DNA of 64,000 nucleotides from Caloramator sp. mosi_1 (GTDB taxonomy: Bacteria > Bacillota > Clostridia > Clostridiales > Caloramatoraceae), in contig NZ_CP117677.1 in assembly GCF_028622835.1 (NCBI RefSeq), positions 496,001-560,000 of the forward strand. Direction: 5' to 3'. Of this stretch, positions 9,685-19,053 are shown piece after piece. Every line of letters begins with the position of its first letter. The stretch's first letter is position 1. Made by a program: the position numbers and the translations under genes. Under the pieces are notes generated by a model that worked only from the letters and a program-made list of their open reading frames with translations, searched no databases and had not been told where the DNA came from.

Positions 9685-10602
9685 TTTATCAATCCTTCTT
9701 CATATTCTTCTATAGCCTTCGCTATGTATCCTCTGTTTTTTCTAAAAGTTTTTTAGCTTCTTTTATACAAAGTCCTGTCTTAATCATTAATATACTTAGT
9801 TTTACATCGTAATCTGTTTTATCAAGAACAGTCTCAATTACCAAATCATCTGCACCTGTCGCAATTTTAACTATTCTTTTTGCTCTCTCATACAATTTTT
9901 TATTTGAAGCCTGAACATCCACCATTAAATTTTCATATACCTTGCCCATTTTAATCATTGTTCCTGTTGAGAGCATATTTAGAATCATCTTTTGAGCTGT
10001 TCCTGCCTTCATTCTTGTTGAACCCATTATAACCTCAGGTCCAACCTCAGCTGATATTGGAACATCAGCATACTCATTCATTATGCTTTTCTTATTCATA
10101 TTTACTGCAATTGTCAGTGCTCCTATTTCCTTTGCATACTTCATTGCTCCTATTACATAAGGAGTTCTGCCAGATGCTGCAATTCCGCAGACAACATCTT
10201 TATTTGTCAAATTTCTATCTATCATATCTTTTCTACCAAGCTCCTCATCATCCTCTGCACCTTCTACTGCTTTAAACATTGCAGTATGTCCTCCAGCAAT
10301 TACCCCTTGAACCAACTCATAATCAACTCCAAAGGTAGGTGGGCACTCCGATGCATCTAATATTCCAAGTCTTCCACTTGTTCCTGCCCCAACGTATATT
10401 AACCTTCCACCATCTAAAAGCCTTTGTGATATCATATCAATTGCCTTCGCAATATTTTCCTTTTCCTTCTCTACTGCGAAAGCTACCTTTTATCCTCCTC
10501 ATTTATCATTGAAACCATCTCTAATGTGCTTACTCTATCAATATTCTTCGTATTTGGATTCACAGCTTCAGTAACAAGATGTGCCAAATTTATTTTGTCC
10601 AT
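9681..10602 (-). CDS. murQ: N-acetylmuramic acid 6-phosphate etherase (frame interrupted at both ends)
   Basis: Cleaves the lactyl ether of MurNAc-6-phosphate to give GlcNAc-6-phosphate and D-lactate in the cytoplasm. It is a SIS-domain protein with [22 protein letters not shown] split around residues 60-80 and the later signature [15 protein letters not shown]. The start is the ATG at 10602 ([19 protein letters not shown]) after AGGAGTG. One base is missing near 10490 and one near 9735. Repairing the second extends the C-terminus ([14 protein letters not shown]) to a TGA that overlaps the nagA start. Length is about 307 residues, the family norm. MurQ is the committing enzyme of muramic acid salvage. 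Confidence 0.95.
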
Positions 10603-10617
10603 ACAGTTCACTCCTAT

Positions 10618-11699
10618 CATTTAAGCTCAAAACCAAATTTCTGCCAAGGTTGTAAGTAGTCCAATAAAAATAATTCTTCTTCCTTAATTCTACCTACTAC
10701 ATTTGTTTTCCCTGAGTTTTCCATATCCTTTAATGCTATTTGCAATTCACCTGCATAATGTCCATATAATGATGTATCAATTAGTATGTCTCCCTTTTAA
10801 TATCTGGTGTATTAAAAGGTATAAACTTATGTCCCTTGTATTTTACTCTACTTTGTGTAGACCTAATCATATATTCTGATACATCTCCGCGATTAAAGTG
10901 CAATTCTTCTAAAACTATTTTTCTTTCAATTTCTGGTACATCCTTAACAAGTTCTACTTCAAACTTGAGCATATCCCTATCCACTTTACTTAATTCTTTC
11001 ATTTCCTCTTCAGATGCAAAACAATTTGCAATTATAACATCATCTATTAATCCTGTTGCAAAAGATGCTTTGCTTGAACCTTTATAGGTAAATTTCTATG
11101 CATTTCTAAAGTACATAGTCCCTCATTAACAGGCCAAGGTCCAAAGGTACTATTGTTTGAAGAAACAAAAGCTGCTGTTCTAATTCCTAATTCTTTAAAT
11201 TGTCTACTACACTTTTCAAAGTGATTATAACTTAGACCTGTATATCTGTGGGGATAAAAATTATGACATGCAATAAGATTTTCTAAATTTGGTTTGTAGC
11301 TTAATATATTTTCTATATATTTTGTACCATTACTCATATTTATTTCAATCTTCAAACCATATGGATTAAATGTCATAAGGGATTCCTCTAGTCCACTAAA
11401 TCCCATATCAAGTCTTATGCCATAGACATTAAGCTCTTTAAAAAGCTCAAATCCTTATAACTAATTCCAAGTTCTCCAAAAACTCTTGGACTTACATCTG
11501 CAATTACGTTCATTCCTAATCTATTTGCTTCATTAATTATTTCCTTAAATTCCTTGACTATTTTATCTTTATCGCCATTAACAGATAATAGACAAGTAAA
11601 TACCCTTTTAAATCCGTATTTTGCTGCTAAATTTAAATACTCTATATTTTCCTGCAAACTGGCTTTTTCAGGATATATTGAAATACCTAACTGTTTCAT
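10618..11699 (-). CDS. mupG: DUF871 family 6-phospho-N-acetylmuramidase MupG (frame interrupted)
   Basis: Known members (S. aureus, B. subtilis MupG) are cytoplasmic glycosidases that split MurNAc-6-phosphate-GlcNAc, the product of PTS uptake, into MurNAc-6P and GlcNAc. The N-terminus [19 protein letters not shown] and the segments [25 protein letters not shown] and [14 protein letters not shown] are typical of DUF871. Frame breaks near 11445, 11095, 11045 and 10795 are each repaired by one base. The restored protein is about 361 residues. It lies between anmK and murQ and ends 15 bases before the murQ start. The presence of both MupG and MurQ argues that the imported substrate is a GlcNAc-MurNAc disaccharide. 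Confidence 0.88.
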
Positions 11700-11710
11700 A
11701 TATTATTCCC

Positions 11711-12858
11711 CTAAAAAATTTTTTGCCTGGTGTTATATTCCCTAAAACAACTCTTTCCCTTGCTCCTGTTGCACCTTTAATATTTGAACATATTCCATTT
11801 AATGTTTCATTAGCAAGTACTGCAAAGGCAACTGCTTCTTTTGCATCTGATGAATATCCTAAATCTTCTTGTATCATAACACTACAGTTTGGTAATAAAT
11901 CTTTAATCATATTTACTAAAGTTTTGTTATAACTACCACCACCACTTATAATTACTTCATCCACACTATATTTATCAAAGATATACAATTTATAATTTAT
12001 GTATATTGAATAAGCTGTAAAAGCAGTTACTGTTGTTATAATATCAAAATCTTTATGAATCCCCCATTTTTTAAGGAGACTATCAACAAATGAACTGCCA
12101 AACATCTCTCTTCCAGTAGTCTTTGGTGGTTTTTAGATATATATGGTATATCTAAAAGTTCCTTTAACATACCTTCTATAATTTTACCTTGTGAAGCAAA
12201 ATAACCATCTTTGTCATATTTAACTCCCTTAAGTCTCTGTACAACTTCATCTATAATCATATTTCCTGGTCCAGTGTCAAAGGCAAAAACATCATCCACT
12301 CTGCAATTTTTGGGTATTACCGTTACATTTCCAATACCACCTATATTCTGTAGTGCCCTTGTTTTATCTGATTTATATAATATATAATCTACATAAGGTA
12401 CAAGTGGTGCACCTTGCCCCCTGCTGCCATATCCATAACTCTAAAATTAGATACGACAGTCGCTCCTGTTTCATAGGATATAACTGCTGGTTCTCCAATC
12501 TGAAGTGTTGATTTTATACTTCTATCACTACCTACTGGAATATGATATATAGTTTGTCCGTGTGAACCTATGAAATCAAGTTTGTCCAAAGGAAATTTTG
12601 CCCTTTTACATACCATTTTTACAGCATCTGCAAATAAATATCCTAATTTAAAATTAAGACTGCAGATAAGTTCAACATTAGACTCCTCCAACTTACAACA
12701 ACTTTTTATCTCTTTTTTATATCCTCTGGCATATCTAAATTAACGAATTCTATTAATTCAACCTTTGTATTTTCGGAATTTCCGCTTATTTTAACAAGTG
12801 CTACATCAATACCGTCTAATGATGTTCCTGACATAAGACCTACGGCATACTTACACAT
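11711..12858 (-). CDS. anmK: Anhydro-N-acetylmuramic acid kinase (frame interrupted)
   Basis: Opens and phosphorylates 1,6-anhydro-MurNAc to MurNAc-6-phosphate. It begins [19 protein letters not shown] with the ATP-binding MSGTSLDG loop. Later segments are [37 protein letters not shown] and the tail [11 protein letters not shown]...GATGA...LGNITPG. Breaks near 12715, 12420, 12310, 12135 and 12085 are homopolymer-linked, and the true stop is most likely at 11711. Length is about 384 residues. Its start overlaps the end of murK by eight bases. AnmK is useful only if anhydro-sugars reach the cell. Those come from lytic transglycosylases, such as the SpoIID-domain protein encoded just upstream. 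Confidence 0.93.
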
Positions 12859-13774
12859 TGATATCACCAACCATTTTATTATGTTCCATTAGAGCTATAT
12901 AAAAGCCCCTTTGACGCTGGAACGTCTTCTTCTATTACTCTTACATTATTTAGTTTTCTACTTAAAATCTCTTTAAAATTAACTTTAACTATGTCAACCT
13001 TTGTTAATATGCTACCTTTAATACCAACCTTTATATCATTTAACATATCTAATTTATTTGCAACCATACAGGTTAAATTAACTAAATCTTCAGCTGCCTC
13101 AAGTAATATTTTTTGCATATATATCTTGTTTACTACTCTCTACAACAACCGGTACTAATGAAGCAATACTTGCCTTATCAAATTGGTAAACAAAACCTTT
13201 TATCTCTTCTACTTTTTTAATGTTTAATTTTTTCATTATATTTAATGTTAAAGGGCTCGCTTTATAACCCATATCGTATTCATAAATCATCTTTTTAAAG
13301 CTTTTAAAGATATATGATATCCACTACCTTCATCACCTAAAATATGTCCCCATCCTCCAGCCCTCATAATTTCATTTTCCTTTTTACCTACACTTATAGA
13401 GCCGGTTCCTGAAATAGTTATTATTCCATCCTCCCCTTTAATAAAGAAGCGTGTGCTATAACTGCATCATTCACTACCTTTGTATTGATTTTAAAGTATT
13501 CCTCAATTTTCTGCTTAATAATTGTACTATAATTTCCAGCTTCAACTCCTGCTAATCCTGCACAAATAAAAATACATTTTGAGTCTTTTGTTTTTTCATA
13601 TACACCCTCTATACAACCATCAATTGCTTTTATTATATTATTTAATGCTTCTTTTTCATTTACCATTACATTTCCAAAACCAGAGACACTTTTATAGATG
13701 TAATCTCCATTTAAACTATAGGCTACAGCTTCGGTTTTAGTGCCTCCACCATCCACACCAATAATATACTGCAA
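12851..13774 (-). CDS. murK: BadF/BadG-type N-acetyl sugar kinase, MurK-like (frame interrupted)
   Basis: An ASKHA-fold kinase beginning [19 protein letters not shown] (phosphate-1 loop), with [19 protein letters not shown] and [12 protein letters not shown]. The family includes N-acetylglucosamine kinases and the clostridial MurK that phosphorylates both MurNAc and GlcNAc. In this operon it would rescue the free GlcNAc released by MupG. Breaks near 13435, 13305 and 13115, and probably two near 12895, are homopolymer-linked. The restored tail reaches a TAA that overlaps the anmK start. Length is about 310 residues. Choice between GlcNAc only and dual specificity cannot be made from sequence. 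Confidence 0.85.
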
Positions 13775-13789
13775 AATATCACCAACCTC

Positions 13790-16432
13790 TTAGCTTAACA
13801 TCATATCTAAAATATTGCATAAATCATCATCAGAAAATTTTATACTAAATTTTCTTTCAATAATAGTTAGATTTTCTTTTATATGTTCATAAATCTCAGA
13901 GTGCTTATTTTTTATTACTTCCAAGTTCTCGCATTTGACAGTTTCTTCTTGGTTTATTAACTTTTCAATTAAACAACCTAAATGTATAATAATACCATTT
14001 AATTTATCTTCATCAATATGAATCTTAAAGGTATTTAATAAATCATCAAACATATTAATAATATAGTCTACTAAATCACCCGATTCATCAATCTGTAAAT
14101 AATCTTTAAAAACTATCTTTAAATTTTTTATAAACTCACCAGTTGAAGTAGTATAATTAATATATCCTTTATAATACTGTTCAAATAATGAATCAAGAGA
14201 TATATAATTTATACCTTCAATTTCTATTTTAAATGGACTAACAATTGCTTCAATTTCAGCATTTTTTCTCAAACCTTCAACTGCTTTTAAAAATTCATTT
14301 TTATCTTTAATAGCTAAATTAACAACATCATATTTATTTATATCAAATTTTTTATATATTAACTCTTTAATCTTTTGTGCAGTTCCTTCACCTGTTGTAC
14401 AAGCTGAAATGATAATTGGTTTATTTTTGAACTAAAAGAATTTTCAGCTTCACTTATTTGCTTCTCTTCAGCCTTTAGTGAACTTACTATATCGCTCAAA
14501 CTCGCATTCATTAGAGCCATTCTTGTTGCTTTAATTGCCATAAGTGTTGTGACCATATCGACAGACTCGACTTCTATTCCTGTATTGTTAGAAATCATTT
14601 TATCAAAATATCTCAATGAACCCATATCAACTAAAAGTAATGCACCTTTTCCTTCGTTTTTCTCTTTTATTATTTCTTCAATCTTTTTTAGTGCATCCTC
14701 TGGTTTCATTGAAAGCGGCATATCAAAGGCTAACGCGTGATTTGTATTTAACAAATGATTTACTACCTCAACCATAGAAGATGCTGTGCTACTTCCGTGC
14801 ATAGCAACCAAGACTAATACTTTACCATCATTTTCCTTTGCTTCTGCTGCAAAAACATAGCAATAAACCCTATTTCATCTAACGGAACCCTAATATTAAA
14901 CTTTTCTTCTAACTTCTCAGCAAGTAACATAGCAATTTTAAATTCTTTTGGGTATTTCTCTCTTATTTCTTCTAATTTTGGGTTTTCTATCATTTTGTTA
15001 AATTTTGCTCTATTTAAAAATGTATCTATATGTATAACTAATCCTAAAAATGTGTTTTTGAAATTTTTCTTTTTAATTTATATTCAGCTAAAGATATAAA
15101 GGATTTTATAAATTCAAATAAATCATTATTTATTAATCTTTTACTTCTTCATCTTCATTTTTTAAATTAATATTTTTTAAATACTTATTAATGTATTCTT
15201 CAACTTCACCTGAAACAATATCTTTTATATGTTTTGTATCTAATCCCTTAGATTTAAAATAAAGTGTTCTTTTTTCCATAAAATCATATATGTTTTGTGA
15301 TAGAGTATATTTATCGTCTTCAATATAATCCTTTATTGCCTCATCTGTTTTTATTTTTAATTTTTTATATTAGTTTTACTTGCAATTAGTAAACCTGCTT
15401 TTACTTTTTCATTAAAATCATCAAGTGTAACATTTAATGAATCTCCACCAAACATACTTCTTATATAAGCCTTAGCACAAGCAATTTGAATATCACTTTT
15501 AAGTTCACCTATGTTATTTAAACAATCATAATTAAGAAGTGCAGTAATTGCATCTTTTTCTACTTCTATTTTTCTATTTATCCTTTTTGATTCTTCTTCA
15601 AAGAAATTTTTTATTAACTCAAATCTTTCTTCAACTGGTCTCTCTCTTAACGGAGGCAATGAAATAATAACTGGTATTCTTCTAACAAATGTTTTTAACA
15701 ATGTAGACTCTATATTTTCTGTTGTAGCTGCTATAATCATTACATTAATAGGTATCTCTTGCGTTCCTCCTAATTTTGAATATCTTCCTTCATCAATTAA
15801 TGTAAAAGCATCTCTTGTCCCTCTGGTGGAAGTCTATGCACTTCATCAAGAAACAGAATACCATCTCTTGCCTTTTCAATTATTCCTTCTTTATCCTCTG
15901 TGGCTCCTGTGTACGCACCTTTTTTACACCAAATAAGTAGGAAATAAGAAGTTGCGGATTATTTGAGTAATCTGCACAGTTAAAAACTGCAAATTTACTG
16001 CTATCTTTTATCATCTTGGACTCTACAGCATATTTAAACATTATCTTTGCAAAATATGATTTTCCAACCCCAGTTTCTCCAACTATTAAGGTATGCAATC
16101 CCTTTGGAGGATAAACAATAGCAGCCTTTGCAAGAGCAATCTGATTTTTAAACTTCCACTGTTTCCAATGATACTATCAAACACTGAACTACTTTTCCCT
16201 ATTTCTTCTTTCAATAATTTTTCTTCATTGACAAAGTATCTTACAGGTCTTCCTGATGTCTTCTTAATATATCCTTGATTAACAAGCCTACTAAATTCCC
16301 TTACTACATTACTTCTCTGCATATTCATAATCTTAGCTGTTTCTTGTGCTGTTACACCAATTACCTTCCCAATTTGCTTTTTTGCCTTATACATTCTTCC
16401 TTGATATAATCATATACCTCTTTATATTTCAC
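13790..16432 (-). CDS. LevR-type sigma-54 activator with PRD and PTS domains (frame interrupted)
   Basis: A PTS-controlled enhancer-binding protein of about 890 residues. In order: an N-terminal winged-helix DNA-binding part (ETAKIMNMQRSNVVREFSRL), an AAA+ sigma-54 domain with GETGVGKS, a GAYTGA loop (the GAFTGA variant) and FLDEVHRLPPEG, a first PRD, a mannose-type EIIA domain with MHGSSTASSM (likely phosphohistidine), and a C-terminal PRD. The start is the GTG at 16432, which overlaps the stop of the preceding membrane gene; no ATG fits. Breaks near 16390, 16150, 15915, 15825, 15135, 15060, 14860 and 14430 are homopolymer-linked. It lies inside the operon it should control, and a perfect -24/-12 promoter heads that operon. 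Confidence 0.88.
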
Positions 16433-16747
16433 ACTAATCCCGCCTTATTTAATTTATTTATTTTTTTACCATCTATTTTTACAAGTCCTTTATATTCTTC
16501 TTTTTCTAACATTTGCCTGGTAATCTCAAAAACATAATACACAATACTGAAGATACTATCAACAGTATATTCCAAATAACGGGATTAATTTTATTAAAAG
16601 CAAAACTTGGAATAATTAAAACCAAGAAGGCAGAAAAACCTATAATCCATCTATTCAGTTTTATCTTTTTCATCAATAAATTTGTAAATTTAACTGAACC
16701 TAAAATCAAAACTATAAAAAGATTATATAAAACAGTTTTGAAGGCAT
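16429..16747 (-). CDS. Small membrane protein of unknown function in the PTS operon (frame interrupted)
   Basis: I do not recognise this protein. The inferred ATG at 16747 follows GGAGGAG. With one base added near 16711 and one near 16515 it is about 106 residues, with three hydrophobic segments: around MPSKLFYIIFFIVLILG, IIGFSAFLVLIIPSFAF and IWNILLIVSSVLCIMFF. A charged tail ends GKKINKLNKAGLV. It is translated between EIIA and the LevR-type regulator, and its stop overlaps the regulator's GTG, so production is coupled. It could be a membrane partner of the EIIC or of the regulator; nothing in the sequence decides this. Confidence 0.65.
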
Positions 16748-16763
16748 CTATATCTCCTCCATA

Positions 16764-17072
16764 CTACTTTTTCTCTTCTAATTTTTTACATAATTTTACT
16801 ATTTGTTCTATTAAATTTTTCTCTGAAATTGCTGTCATCAAATGGTCTTGAGCGTGAACCATAAGTAAATTCATTTGAAGATTTTCACCATTAATTTCAG
16901 CTTGAATTAACTTTGTCTGGGTATTATGAGCAATATCAAGTTCCTCTTGTGCCTTTATAAGTAATTCTTCAGCTTCTTTTATGTTTCCCTCCTGTGCCTT
17001 TTTAATAGCTTCATAGGCATATGCCCTTGCATTACCTCCGTGTGATATTATTTCAAAGATTTCATTTTCCAT
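16764..17072 (-). CDS. PTS lactose/chitobiose-type EIIA
   Basis: Cytoplasmic phosphotransfer protein of the Lac family, about 102 residues from the ATG at 17072, which follows TGGAGGT better than the upstream start codon. The all-helical fold is apparent, and the phosphorylated histidine is expected in LLMVHAQDHLMTA. It takes phosphate from HPr and hands it to the EIIB at 18600-18908. The frame is intact. It lies about 180 bases after EIIC, behind a hairpin that may lower its expression relative to EIIC. Lac-family PTS carry disaccharides, consistent with import of GlcNAc-MurNAc or chitobiose. Confidence 0.93.
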   Translation of the reverse strand: MENEIFEIISHGGNARAYAYEAIKKAQEGNIKEAEELLIKAQEELDIAHNTQTKLIQAEINGENLQMNLLMVHAQDHLMTAISEKNLIEQIVKLCKKLEEKK

Positions 17073-17219
17073 AACTAAACCTCCATTCAGCAATTAAAAT
17101 TCAGTCAATTATATAAATTTAACATATAATTTTATCATTAATTGTAATTAAAAATAATTAAATTATATATTAGATTAGATGTATACTTAAATTTTGTCTG
17201 TACTATACTCTATTTTATT

Positions 17220-17246
17220 GTGCACCAGGGGTAAACCCTGGTGCAC
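17220..17246. other. Strong hairpin between EIIC and EIIA
   Basis: An 11-bp perfect stem GTGCACCAGGG / CCCTGGTGCAC with a 5-base loop sits four bases after the EIIC stop. Neither strand has a U-run after it, so I read it as an mRNA-stabilising or processing hairpin rather than a terminator. It may set the EIIC to EIIA ratio. Confidence 0.7.
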
Positions 17247-17250
17247 TAAA

Positions 17251-18576
17251 TTACATATTTAAAGTTGATTCAGTAGCAGCAACTTGAGCCTTTTCTTCTT
17301 CTATCATTTTCTTCTCATATACCTTAAAGAATGGATAATAAATTATCATAGAAATTAAGATGTTTATTATAACCAAAATTACCGCTGAAATACTTCCGTT
17401 GGTAGCAAAATATGCTCCTATTGGTGCTGGCAATGTCCAAGGTGCATTTATTGCAAATCTTCCTACTATTCCTAAAGCTACAGCTATATAAGAAATTATA
17501 CCTATTACAAGTGGTGCAACAATAAATGGTATTGCAAGAATTGGGTTCATAACTAATGGTACACCAAACATCATTGGTTCATTTATATTAAATATACCTG
17601 GTATTATTGAGAATCTACCAACCTTCTTTAAGTATTCAGATTTTGAGAAACATAATAGAATTGCTAAACCTAATGTTGCTCCTGCACCACCAATCCATAC
17701 AAGCCATTGGAAGAATTGCTCTGGTGCAATATTAGGAAGTGGTTGTCCAACCGCAAGTGCTGCTGCATTTTCTTCAAGTAAAACTAACCATATTGGTCTA
17801 AGTACTGAACCTATAACTGATGCCCCGTGAATACCTGCTGACCATAATAAAGTAATTAAGAATATTGGAACAATTATACCCCAAATTGAGTTACCAGCCA
17901 CACCTTTTACTGGTGCAAATATATTCATAATGAACTTTTGAATATCAAAATTTAACCATACTCTTATAAACCATAATACAATTATTATCACAGCAGCTGG
18001 GATTAATGCTTCAAAGGATCTTGAAACTGATTCTGGAACTTGTTCTGGCATCTTTATTGTAATGTGATATTTCTTTAATACTCTTAGTACCTCAACAGCA
18101 AATATCATAGCTAAAATAGCTGCAAACATACCTGCTCCACCTAAATTTCCCATTGGTAGTGCCCAACCAATTGGGGCTGCACCCTCAATGCCTGCCTCTG
18201 CTGCCTTCTTTAAAACAGCATCAACATTAACAGGAATAGTCATCATTAAAAACGCCGCAAGGGATAACACTCCTCCTGAAACACCATCTAATTTATAAGA
18301 CTTTGCCAAACTGTATCCCATACCATATGCTGCATATAAAGCCATAAGCCCCATTGTCATTCTAAATGGTATAAGTATTTTTCCAACATGTGGTGCAACT
18401 GCATCTGCCCAAGACTTAACAGGTGGAAAAGCAATAATCAAGAAAAAGCTACCAACTATAATTAATGATAATGTTGATATAATACCTTCTCTTATTGCTC
18501 TTAAATGTCTCTGTTCTGCCAATCTTGCCATAGGAGGCATAAACTTTTCTTCAATCCATTTCAAAAATTTTTCCAT
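17251..18576 (-). CDS. PTS lactose/chitobiose-type EIIC permease
   Basis: A 441-residue membrane permease of the Lac PTS family, intact. It opens with an amphipathic helix (MEKFLKWIEEKFMPPMARLAEQ), has about ten hydrophobic segments, and carries the substrate loop FNINEPMMFGVPLVMNP, the GxxEP-like hallmark of the family. It imports and, with its EIIA and EIIB, phosphorylates a disaccharide. Genomic context points to an amino-sugar disaccharide from peptidoglycan (GlcNAc-MurNAc) rather than cellobiose. This is inference, since MurNAc uptake by known bacteria uses a glucose-type EII (MurP). An AGGGGAA site precedes the ATG at 18576. Confidence 0.93.
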   Translation of the reverse strand: MEKFLKWIEEKFMPPMARLAEQRHLRAIREGIISTLSLIIVGSFFLIIAFPPVKSWADAVAPHVGKILIPFRMTMGLMALYAAYGMGYSLAKSYKLDGVSGGVLSLAAFLMMTIPVNVDAVLKKAAEAGIEGAAPIGWALPMGNLGGAGMFAAILAMIFAVEVLRVLKKYHITIKMPEQVPESVSRSFEALIPAAVIIIVLWFIRVWLNFDIQKFIMNIFAPVKGVAGNSIWGIIVPIFLITLLWSAGIHGASVIGSVLRPIWLVLLEENAAALAVGQPLPNIAPEQFFQWLVWIGGAGATLGLAILLCFSKSEYLKKVGRFSIIPGIFNINEPMMFGVPLVMNPILAIPFIVAPLVIGIISYIAVALGIVGRFAINAPWTLPAPIGAYFATNGSISAVILVIINILISMIIYYPFFKVYEKKMIEEEKAQVAATESTLNM

Positions 18577-18599
18577 TCAAAATTCCCCTCATAAAATAT

Positions 18600-18908
18600 T
18601 TATTTATAATATTTTTTAATTTGTTCTAAGACCTTTGGAGCACCTATTGGAGTATATCCCATTGGAACTATTAATTCTATTGGAACATTTGCACTTGCTG
18701 CCTGTTCTTTAAAAACATCCATTCTATGTTTGACTTGTGGTGCGACTATTGCTAAATCATATCCTCCATTCTTTAGCTCTTCTTCAAACTCACCAGTTCC
18801 AACAGCTTTAATCTCAAGTGGAAAGTTTTGTTTATCTGCTTCTTGTTTTATTGCCTTAACTACAATTGCACTTGACATTCCACCTGAACACACCATCAAT
18901 ACTTTCAT
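18600..18908 (-). CDS. PTS lactose/chitobiose-type EIIB
   Basis: A 102-residue cytoplasmic EIIB with the phosphocysteine at residue 7 (MKVLMVCSGGMSS), followed by a Rossmann-like fold and VAPQVKHRM. It passes phosphate from EIIA to the incoming sugar in EIIC. It is the first gene of the operon, 24 bases before EIIC. A GGGAGGA site precedes the ATG at 18908, and a sigma-54 promoter lies 37-54 bases upstream. The frame is intact. Confidence 0.94.
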   Translation of the reverse strand: MKVLMVCSGGMSSAIVVKAIKQEADKQNFPLEIKAVGTGEFEEELKNGGYDLAIVAPQVKHRMDVFKEQAASANVPIELIVPMGYTPIGAPKVLEQIKKYYK

Positions 18909-18944
18909 ACTCTTCCTCCCATCTTTAAAATTTACTTAAGTAAT

Positions 18945-18962
18945 AAGCAAATAATGTGCCAA
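18945..18962 (-). promoter_or_regulatory. Sigma-54 (-24/-12) promoter of the amino-sugar operon
   Basis: On the minus strand TTGGCACATTATTTGCTT matches the sigma-54 consensus TTGGCAC-N5-TTGC exactly, with GG and GC ten bases apart. It sits upstream of EIIB in an operon that encodes its own sigma-54 activator, which makes the call strong. Confidence 0.92.
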
Positions 18963-18991
18963 CTTGTTGAAATATTGTATTTACTATATTT

Positions 18992-19036
18992 TTAGAGTAG
19001 TGTATCATTTTATGTCTTTTTGATACACTACTCTAA
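18992..19036. promoter_or_regulatory. Perfect 16-bp inverted repeat, candidate activator site
   Basis: TTAGAGTAGTGTATCA (18992-19007) and its exact complement (19021-19036) are separated by 13 bases. The centre lies about 77 bases upstream of the predicted sigma-54 start site, a usual place for enhancer-binding proteins. No U-run follows on either strand. It also lies just after the stop of the LPxTG gene, so a terminator role is the alternative. Confidence 0.65.
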
Positions 19037-19053
19037 TTAATCAATGATACTAA

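Noticed and set aside
17220-17246. Hairpin after EIIC as a full terminator
   Set aside because: No U-run follows on either strand, and EIIA and the downstream genes clearly belong to the same operon.
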